Part shown: positions 22,431 to 27,893 of the stretch, one piece after another
Numbering within the stretch: the stretch's first letter is position 1
How the letters are laid out: each line of letters starts with the position of its first letter
Source of the DNA: a virus
Direction: 5' to 3' (one strand)
IMG/VR virus record: IMGVR_UViG_3300022752_000173
Span: 1-38,879 of that record
Length of the DNA: 38,879 nucleotides
Position numbers and translations under genes: made by a program
Notes under the pieces: generated by a model
The model's input: the letters and a program-made list of their open reading frames with translations, nothing else
Database searches by the model: none
What the model was told of the DNA's origin: nothing

Positions 22431-22784
22431 TTAGCGGGTGTAGAACACTTCGATGACATCGCCAGACGCACCAGCGTTCCGAACGACACCAGCAGTGATT
22501 GCACCACCAGCAGTGGATGTTGAAACTTGACCATTGATCGCTTGATAAACGAGCGATCCAGCCGTCACCAAGCTCGCACAACGAGCAAAGTTCGAGTTTT
22601 GGAAGAGTTTAACAAAGCCAACAGAACCGCTAACCACATCCTGCTGAAGAACGCCGATAGCGTTTCCTGCCGTGGTTGCGACCTGTGCCGTGTTGTCAGT
22701 AGTAGTCATGCTGACGATGCTGTTGGCTGTCACCGTAGAAGCGAAAGCCAGCGAGGCAAAGCCAGAATCAAATTGAGTTGCCAT
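22431..22784 (-). CDS. Head decoration protein-like (gpD position)
   Basis: This 117-residue protein is rich in Ala, Ser, Thr and Val and resembles capsid decoration/cement proteins (DUF2190-like): NSIVSMTTTDNTAQVATTAG, AIGVLQQDVVSGS, FARCASLVTAGSLVYQA and ITAGVVRNAGASGDVIEVFY. These strand-turn patterns (entry value, AIGVLQ, G..V, final G.VIEV) recur in that group. It sits directly before the major capsid gene, like lambda D before E. The ribosome binding site is AAAGAAAGG. Confidence 0.75.
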   Translation of the reverse strand: MATQFDSGFASLAFASTVTANSIVSMTTTDNTAQVATTAGNAIGVLQQDVVSGSVGFVKLFQNSNFARCASLVTAGSLVYQAINGQVSTSTAGGAITAGVVRNAGASGDVIEVFYTR

Positions 22785-22802
22785 AGTTTTGTTTACCTTT
22801 CT

Positions 22803-24368
22803 TTAGAAGCTTTTGCTAAAGCCACCAGCGGAAAGCTCTTTCCGATATTGTTCTGTGTATTTTCCAACACAAAGACGAAGAGCTTCGCCCTTGGAGATGT
22901 TATTTGCTTTCATCTCAAAATTGACCAGTTCCGAAAAGGTTTCGGGCTTTTTCTCGTTAACAGCGGGAGCCGAATGAGAAATAGGAGCCGACACCATCTT
23001 GGAGAGTTCGGTGCGGATTTCATTCAGCACACCAGAAAGCTCGATCTTGCCAGCCTCAACAGCAGACATTTCAGCTTTTTCTTCTTTCTTTTTCTTGGCC
23101 TCTTCCGAATAAGGAAATGCACCCATATCCTCAGTAGGATTACCTTCTGCACCTTTTTTGTCGATTTTAGGATCGAGAGCGGCGGAGGCCGACATTTCAG
23201 CTTTTGGCTCCTCGGTGGGAGTAGGATTCATTTTGGCTTCGAGGGCAGATAGGCGGGAAGCGAAATCTTCCATATACTTCCCGAAATCTTCCATGTTATA
23301 AGAAGGCGTAACCTTCTTTTCAGTGGTTTCAGTCGTAGTTTCCATATTACTCAAATTAACCTTGTCAACTACTATACGACCAGAATCCGCTGAAAATAAG
23401 CCTGTTGGGTTCGAAGCTGGGTGCTGAACTAGATCGGCAGAATAGAGTTCAGAGCATCTTGCAAGGTCAAAATTTGACCCATTTAGCTCTGATTCTCCAC
23501 TGAACGAAATCGAAATCCCAAACGCATCTGGGATCTCGGAGGCCAAGTCCATGTAGTACTTCGCACGATCTTGGCGACTCTTGAGAAAAGTCAAATCAGC
23601 GAGAAGCTTGCTTCCGCTTTCGTCAATTCTGAAGTTAGTGAGTTTGCCGATAATATCAGCAATCCCTGCACCGTGATTTTCGTTTACCTTCACTCCACCC
23701 TTGAATTGCTCTGCACAATTCTTCACTTGTTCTAGAGTGGTTCCGTCGATTTCAAGCTGATGGCCTTTTGCCATGCCTGTAGTTAACACCGAAACTCCTT
23801 TTAAAGTCATATTGTTTCCCTCCTCGTAATTATATTTCTTATTGCCCTGTCCTTGAATAACTGCGGTAGGAATAGTTCCCGCTGGGGTACTTCCACCAGT
23901 GGGGTATGCCATTTCCTCTTCGTCTTCTTTTTCTTCGGCTTCGTCTTCATCCTCTTCCTCGTCCTCAGAGGTTGATTTTCCAATAGCTGGCTCGATGTCC
24001 GTAGAGTCGCTTCCAGATTCGCCGTCAGACTGGCTCTGGCTCTCTAGGTTTTCCTCGTTATTGTCGAAGATCTCGGAGGCAATTTCAGCACGATCAGCCG
24101 AATCTGGGAATAGCCCGATCATGTTCTCATCGGATACAAAACGACCCATGAAATCTGTGAAAGTCTCACCCTCATCTGGAGTTAATAGGCTCCTATTGGA
24201 TGCAAGATTCTTCCTTCTCTGCTTCTTTTTTGCCTCTCTAAAGAGACTAGCCCCTACGGCATATCGCTGTTTGTTATCCGTGTAATCCTTAACAGCAGTG
24301 GAGTTACCCATGAATTTTGACATGAAATCAGCAAGAGACTCGCCTTTTTTGGGTGTAGGTAGGGGCAT
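22803..24368 (-). CDS. Prohead protease fused to scaffold-like C-terminus
   Basis: This protein of 521 residues starts with two copies of a short module (PTPKKGESLADFMSKFM...NKQRYAVGASLF is copy 1, residues 5-43; PDEGETFTDFMGRFV and ADRAEIASEIF belong to copy 2, 64-101). An acidic linker (115-152) leads to a protease-like domain (about 188-330) with NENHGAG (His232) and IPDAFGISISF (Ser286/Ser288), the His and Ser blocks of phage prohead proteases. The rest (355-521) is charged and helical with AEMSA at 390-394 and 432-436, scaffold-like, and may be cut during maturation. The start at MPLPTP is chosen because the module begins there. It precedes decoration and capsid genes. Confidence 0.75.
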   Translation of the reverse strand: MPLPTPKKGESLADFMSKFMGNSTAVKDYTDNKQRYAVGASLFREAKKKQRRKNLASNRSLLTPDEGETFTDFMGRFVSDENMIGLFPDSADRAEIASEIFDNNEENLESQSQSDGESGSDSTDIEPAIGKSTSEDEEEDEDEAEEKEDEEEMAYPTGGSTPAGTIPTAVIQGQGNKKYNYEEGNNMTLKGVSVLTTGMAKGHQLEIDGTTLEQVKNCAEQFKGGVKVNENHGAGIADIIGKLTNFRIDESGSKLLADLTFLKSRQDRAKYYMDLASEIPDAFGISISFSGESELNGSNFDLARCSELYSADLVQHPASNPTGLFSADSGRIVVDKVNLSNMETTTETTEKKVTPSYNMEDFGKYMEDFASRLSALEAKMNPTPTEEPKAEMSASAALDPKIDKKGAEGNPTEDMGAFPYSEEAKKKKEEKAEMSAVEAGKIELSGVLNEIRTELSKMVSAPISHSAPAVNEKKPETFSELVNFEMKANNISKGEALRLCVGKYTEQYRKELSAGGFSKSF

Positions 24369-24382
24369 ACACCATCGAAAAG

Positions 24383-24413
24383 TGTCAACTGCTATATGTG
24401 TAGTATCTTGACA
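24383..24413. promoter_or_regulatory. Divergent intergenic region with opposed TTGACA hexamers
   Basis: The 59 bases between the protease start (minus) and the virion-like gene (plus) carry TTGACA on each strand (24383-24388 minus, 24408-24413 plus), each exactly 14 bases before a start codon. Neither has a suitable -10 at 17 bases. A minus-strand TTGGCC-N17-TATAGC is the best promoter-like match in the same region. The function of the hexamers is unknown. Confidence 0.35.
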
Positions 24414-24427
24414 GGCCAAGCACTACT

Positions 24428-25174
24428 GTGCCTCTATCAATAAATCACCTATTAGCTTTAGATTGGAAATCTTGGGTATGCAGAAACAATCCAGCCGATG
24501 CAAGTCCAGTAAGTATTTTTGCTTTTAGTGACAATGTAACCACTAATTTAAGGACGCTTTGGGATGGGCTTCCTGTTGTCTGGCAACATCCAACAACCGC
24601 AACAACACTTTCAATTGTAACGACAGCAGTTACAGCAGATACTGGTGGAAAGATTTTAATAAACGGCCTAGATTCAAATTGGAATGCAATTACAGAATCT
24701 ATTACTCTTAACGGAGTCACTCCAGTTGTTACCACGAATTCATTTATTAGAGTAAATGGATTGTCGATGACCGCACCAGCCAGCGGTAGAACTTCAAATG
24801 TGGGAACAATTACAGCAAAGGCAAACTCGACTACTTTTGCACAGATCAATCCAGCCATCGGAAGAACGCAAGCTGGGGTGTATTCTGTACCCAATGGATA
24901 TACATTACTTATATATTCTGTAGATGCCTTTAGTGGTGATGCGGGTCAAAGTAACTATGTCACATTCGATGTTTCAGTAACACCAAACGCATCTCCAACT
25001 CCAGTCACATTCAAGCTTTTGCAAACAACTTTTCTTGAGAGCTTTTCCGTGCAAAGGCTAGTGCCTCAAATTCAATTACAAAAAACAGACATTGAGTGGG
25101 AATTTAAGGTCAATAGCGGAACGCAGACTGTCAGCCTTATCGTGCAGGGAATGTTGCTGAAGAACGCAGACTAG
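24428..25174 (+). CDS. Virion-like beta protein on the opposite strand
   Basis: This 248-residue protein starts at GTG (no in-frame ATG nearby) and has beta-rich repeats with ITESITLNGVTPVVTTNSFIRVN, NVGTITAK, INPAIGRTQAGVYSVPNGYTLLIYSV. The series LNG...TTNSFxRVN, N.GTITA and a Y(S/T)VPxGYT block is seen in structural proteins of environmental phages, so a virion surface or fiber role is likely. It is oriented against the surrounding late genes, and its stop shares CTAG with the stop of the convergent minus-strand gene. That implies a promoter of its own. A TTGACA lies 14 bases upstream. Confidence 0.65.
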   Translation: MPLSINHLLALDWKSWVCRNNPADASPVSIFAFSDNVTTNLRTLWDGLPVVWQHPTTATTLSIVTTAVTADTGGKILINGLDSNWNAITESITLNGVTPVVTTNSFIRVNGLSMTAPASGRTSNVGTITAKANSTTFAQINPAIGRTQAGVYSVPNGYTLLIYSVDAFSGDAGQSNYVTFDVSVTPNASPTPVTFKLLQTTFLESFSVQRLVPQIQLQKTDIEWEFKVNSGTQTVSLIVQGMLLKNAD

Positions 25175-25266
25175 AATAGCTTGAATACAAAGTGGATCAC
25201 CAGCATATAAAAGAAGCTGGCTAGAATCCACCCGATGCAGATGTGTTTCAGATCTCGATAGTTCAT
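25171..25266 (-). CDS. Very small membrane protein, 31 residues
   Basis: The product MNYRDLKHICIGWILASFFY continues into a hydrophobic end (VIHFVFKLF), giving one transmembrane helix with a charged N-terminus. The ATG overlaps the upstream stop (ATGA), and the TAG shares CTAG with the opposing gene. The tight packing and composition favour a real gene, although no ribosome binding site other than coupling is visible. Confidence 0.5.
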   Translation of the reverse strand: MNYRDLKHICIGWILASFFYMLVIHFVFKLF

Positions 25267-25484
25267 GCTTCCTCCTGTATTGCCAGATCCGCTAGTTTAT
25301 TCTCGATCTTGGTCTTAACGGCAACGATTGCGCCGTACTCGGTTTCGGATGCCACATTATGAGGCCATACCCTACTGCCATCCCTACCTAGCAGTACCCA
25401 GCTATCCGTATCTACTTCTACAGCCCTGTCGCATTTAAGGACAGCCTTTAGATCGTCTGGAAGGTTTAGAACGATTGTGTTCAT
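25263..25484 (-). CDS. Accessory small protein, hypothetical
   Basis: This 73-residue acidic protein begins MNTIVLNLPDDLKAVLKCDR and has WVLLGRDGSRVWPHN in the middle and a helical end. The gene has a good ribosome binding site (AAGGAGG, 4-5 bases from ATG). It lies in a run of five similarly small genes and ends with an ATGA overlap to the 31-residue membrane protein. No known family. Confidence 0.6.
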   Translation of the reverse strand: MNTIVLNLPDDLKAVLKCDRAVEVDTDSWVLLGRDGSRVWPHNVASETEYGAIVAVKTKIENKLADLAIQEEA

Positions 25485-25493
25485 GTTGCCTCC

Positions 25494-25769
25494 TTATACT
25501 GGCAGAAGACTTGCGATCTTCTGCTCAAGAGTCGTTTCCGCTACTGCCGTGCAACTACAGGTCTTAGGATCGACCTCGAATACCCGATAGAGTACTTCAA
25601 TCACCTTGTAATAGCCAGCCTTTGCCTTGGTTGGCTTATCGCCTGTGATTGCCCACAGCAGATATTGACGGACATTACTGTTCTGGGAACCGTACAACTG
25701 GAATATTCTGGACGGTAGAATACCAAGTTGATTGATTGCTTTCAATGCTCTCTCTTGTTTGCTGTTCAT
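25494..25769 (-). CDS. Accessory small helical protein, hypothetical
   Basis: This 91-residue protein (ERALKAINQLGILPSRIFQLYGSQNSNVRQYLLWAITG) has a helical N-terminal part that could be DNA-binding, a lysine-rich centre (DKPTKAKAGYYK) and CSC near the end. The leader carries CCCAGAAAGGA followed by AACCATGAACA, nearly identical to the leaders of the two neighbouring accessory genes. Function unknown. Confidence 0.6.
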   Translation of the reverse strand: MNSKQERALKAINQLGILPSRIFQLYGSQNSNVRQYLLWAITGDKPTKAKAGYYKVIEVLYRVFEVDPKTCSCTAVAETTLEQKIASLLPV

Positions 25770-25799
25770 GGTTTTTGTCCTTTCTGGGTTTCGGGTTGC

Positions 25800-26015
25800 T
25801 TACCAAAAGTTCGATAGGAGTTTTTCCTCTTCCTCTTTACTTGCAATATGGAAGCTGTCCTTATCGACTTGATCCACAAGTTTTGGATCTTCTTTTAGCC
25901 ACCTATTGCGAGCGTTTTTATAGGCATCCCTACGGTTGATGCCAGACGCAGTGTTCCATCCACCATCCTTAAAGAAGTAGGTGTAGCTTTTAATTTTTTT
26001 AACTTGGTTGTTCAT
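25800..26015 (-). CDS. Accessory small protein, hypothetical
   Basis: The 71-residue product begins MNNQVKKIKSYTYFFKDGGW and contains RRDAYKNARNRWLKEDP. I use the ATG directly after the conserved leader (CCCAGAAAGGA), not the upstream ATG that overlaps the previous gene. It is charged and probably soluble; the aromatic N-terminal strand plus a basic helix suggests a small alpha/beta domain. Function unknown. Confidence 0.6.
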   Translation of the reverse strand: MNNQVKKIKSYTYFFKDGGWNTASGINRRDAYKNARNRWLKEDPKLVDQVDKDSFHIASKEEEEKLLSNFW

Positions 26016-26034
26016 GGTTGTATTCCTTTCTGGG

Positions 26035-26256
26035 TTAGGGCGCATCTACAACTTCGAGATAGGTTGGCTCGAAACGATTCCAAGCCTCTACCGCCTCTTG
26101 CTTGGTTAGGCGAATTGCATGGTATTTATCGTGTTCTCCGAAGAATCCATCGATGATTGTCGGCTTACCACCAAACGGAGAGGCATGCTCGACTCTCGTA
26201 AGGTAGATTGGATCTCCGTATCGGTTGCTTCGCAGTAGGTATTTTTTGTTGTTCAT
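26035..26256 (-). CDS. Accessory small protein, hypothetical
   Basis: This 73-residue protein starts MNNKKYLLRSNRYGDPIYLT and ends EPTYLEVVDAP. The ribosome binding site AAGAAAGGA and the ACCATGAACAACAA start context match those of the next accessory gene. A helix TKQEAVEAWNRF follows a strand-rich N-terminal half. It has no recognised family and follows the papain-like protein gene in the same direction. Confidence 0.6.
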   Translation of the reverse strand: MNNKKYLLRSNRYGDPIYLTRVEHASPFGGKPTIIDGFFGEHDKYHAIRLTKQEAVEAWNRFEPTYLEVVDAP

Positions 26257-26283
26257 GGTTTTGTTTCCTTTCTTATTGTGGCA

Positions 26284-26802
26284 CTAGATTACATAATCCA
26301 GAGCCGTTTGGCAAGAAGAATCTTTTGCACTGGGAATAAACTCCCATGCGTCCGTGATCCGCTGGCGGGGAGTGTTGCGGATATTGTCGAGGATGATTCC
26401 ATCGACCACCGCAAAGGCATGACCGCTACGGCGACAATAGAATCTCCCCTTCGAATACTTTTGAATAAATTCTCCAAGCGTAGTGGGCTTAAAGGTTCGG
26501 ACTCCATCGCCATACCTATCGATTATTTTGGAAAAGCTGATGTTGCTTTTTTGGGCTTGATCCAAAAGCGTCTGGCAGTGGAACCCCCGCCGTCTCTGCC
26601 GTCCTGCGTCCCTACCGATTTTATGAGCCACGCTGTACTCGATGCTGGCCGTCAGAGCCAAGGCACGAATGGTGCAATCACGATATTCTTTCAATCGTGT
26701 TTTGCTCAACCCGCCATCGGTTTTGACTTGAGGAACTCCATGCTTGTTTCCGACTGGATAACTTTTTCCGTCGATCTGGATTCTGGTTTGTTCATTTGTC
26801 AT
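26284..26802 (-). CDS. Papain-like cysteine peptidase candidate
   Basis: This 172-residue protein has a Cys-His-Asp arrangement in the order seen in small papain-like peptidases: RDCTIRALALTASIEYSVAH (Cys43 at the start of a helix), then TLGEFIQKYSKGRFYCRRSGHAFAVVDG (His128 on a strand) and IILDN (Asp139). The blocks DCTIRAL, GRF and GHAFAVVDGIILD recur in small phage proteins of this kind; substrate unknown. The chosen ATG lies six bases after a TTGCCA-N17-TACAGT promoter, so the message would be leaderless; an in-frame ATG 39 bases upstream would precede that promoter and lacks a ribosome binding site. Confidence 0.6.
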   Translation of the reverse strand: MTNEQTRIQIDGKSYPVGNKHGVPQVKTDGGLSKTRLKEYRDCTIRALALTASIEYSVAHKIGRDAGRQRRRGFHCQTLLDQAQKSNISFSKIIDRYGDGVRTFKPTTLGEFIQKYSKGRFYCRRSGHAFAVVDGIILDNIRNTPRQRITDAWEFIPSAKDSSCQTALDYVI

Positions 26803-26808
26803 GGTGGT

Positions 26809-26837
26809 ACTGTACATCATTCCAACCCGCTTGGCAA
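26809..26837 (-). promoter_or_regulatory. Sigma70-like promoter with predicted leaderless transcript (minus)
   Basis: TTGCCA, 17 bases, TACAGT, then ACCACC and ATG. The usual start of transcription 7 bases after the -10 box coincides with the A of the ATG. Confidence 0.6.
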
Positions 26838-26839
26838 GC
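26829..26839. promoter_or_regulatory. Possible operator GCTTG-G-CAAGC
   Basis: This is an 11-base palindrome with a central base, overlapping the -35 box of the minus-strand promoter. It would be well placed for a repressor, but a 5-base arm is short. Confidence 0.3.
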
Positions 26840-26884
26840 ATTATTTAATCTTTTTTTACCCCCTAAAATTATTTTATTTTGTTG

Positions 26885-26913
26885 TTGACTTCGAAGCCGT
26901 TTGGCAGTACACT
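26885..26913 (+). promoter_or_regulatory. Sigma70-like promoter with predicted leaderless transcript (plus)
   Basis: TTGACT, 17 bases, TACACT, then CCTCCC and ATG. Spacing and -10 box are almost the same as in the opposing promoter. No ribosome binding site precedes the start codon. Confidence 0.65.
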
Positions 26914-26919
26914 CCTCCC

Positions 26920-27774
26920 ATGATCAAAAACATCCAAGACATCAAACGGCTGAAACCCTCTGAAATTCGCAACCTCCCGAAAGCCGAACTGGAGGAGATC
27001 CTTCCTCTTCTTCGTGCCGAGTACAAAAGATATAAGTCGTTCGCCAGTCTCATTGAAAATGATTCCGAACGGCATGAAGCTGTAAATACAGAATTTCGGC
27101 TAGATGAGTTGTATCGTGCTGGGCAGAGTCGCTTGGAGAAGTATGCCAAGGAAGAGCGCAAGGCTCTCCGTGAGTCCAAGCAGAATTCCAAGGAGATTGA
27201 GCGCAAGCGGATCGAGGATCTTGCCTCTACTCTCCGCAAGAACTTGGTTCCTGTTGAGAATGCTCTTTCCGAGTCGATCATTGAGCGTGACAATCTCCGA
27301 CTAAAGAACCAAGACAAGTTCTTCAAGTCGCTTCCCAAGCCCTATGTGATCTATTACAAGTCTAGACACTCGACTGATAACAGCGATGATAAGATTACAT
27401 ACAGCGAATTCCATCAGCAGTATGGCCGTTTCTGGGAAACGAAACGACTGGATTACAGCGAATCTTGCCCAGAGAAAGTCAGCAAGAAGCTAGGACTCGC
27501 AAAAAAGATCGAGAAAGATGCCAAGGATTACGCCAAGATTGCCTGTGATCAGTTTGCCTTCAAGATCGTGCAGAAGACTGAGCAGGAGATCAAAGAGCGT
27601 GGCACTGATGACAAGATCGTTTCGACCTCCTACGAGGGTAATGTGAATCCTTGGGATGGCGGTCAAGTGATCGTGACCACGACCAAGGGCAAGTATGTCT
27701 GGAACACCAAGGTGATTCTGAACTTCTCGAAATACGGACTCCCCTTCAACCAGTGGCCGACTCGGTTGGCCTAG
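26920..27774 (+). CDS. Coiled-coil accessory protein, hypothetical
   Basis: This 284-residue protein starts MIKNIQDIKRLKPSEIRNLP. Residues about 20-135 form a long, charged helical/coiled-coil region (RLEKYAKEERKALRESK, SKEIERKRIEDLASTLRKN). The second half has YVIYYKSRHSTD, a helical region and a C-terminal beta part with GNVNPWDGGQVIVTTTKGKY and WNTKVILNFSKYG. The open frame extends 214 codons further upstream, but there it runs antisense to the peptidase gene, and the promoter sits directly before this ATG. It is the only gene of the plus-strand transcript and ends by sharing CTAG with a small minus-strand gene. Function unknown. Confidence 0.7.
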   Translation: MIKNIQDIKRLKPSEIRNLPKAELEEILPLLRAEYKRYKSFASLIENDSERHEAVNTEFRLDELYRAGQSRLEKYAKEERKALRESKQNSKEIERKRIEDLASTLRKNLVPVENALSESIIERDNLRLKNQDKFFKSLPKPYVIYYKSRHSTDNSDDKITYSEFHQQYGRFWETKRLDYSESCPEKVSKKLGLAKKIEKDAKDYAKIACDQFAFKIVQKTEQEIKERGTDDKIVSTSYEGNVNPWDGGQVIVTTTKGKYVWNTKVILNFSKYGLPFNQWPTRLA

Positions 27775-27893
27775 TCCTTCTTGGAATCTTTGGTCTTCTT
27801 GATCTCTTTGAGTGCTTCGATCATGTTGTCCAGAGATTTGTCATCACGGCTGGACAATTCATCTGCCAGCGGATCAGTCGAAGAGGTTGCCAT
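27771..27893 (-). CDS. Small charged protein after the multi-domain gene
   Basis: This 40-residue product reads MATSSTDPLADELSSRDDKS and then a lysine-rich helix (MIEALKEIKKTKDSKKD). It overlaps the end of the multi-domain gene by 20 bases, with AAAGG before its ATG, and its TAG overlaps the opposing gene's stop at CTAG. The composition is plausible for a small virion-associated or scaffold-like protein. Evidence is positional only. Confidence 0.45.
   Translation of the reverse strand: MATSSTDPLADELSSRDDKSLDNMIEALKEIKKTKDSKKD

Noticed and set aside
24408-24436. TTGACA with a -10 box as an ordinary promoter for the plus-strand gene
   Set aside because: The sequence 17 bases downstream is CCTCTA; TACTGT is only 10 bases away, so spacing is wrong.
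24445-24894. 149-residue minus-strand frame opposite the virion-like plus gene
   Set aside because: Translation lacks recognisable features and mirrors the plus-strand Ser/Thr-rich gene; the plus frame has virion-type blocks and abuts a convergent gene.
26278-26919. Long open plus-strand extension before the 284-residue accessory gene
   Set aside because: It runs antisense to the papain-like peptidase gene, and a good promoter lies directly before the ATG at 26920.
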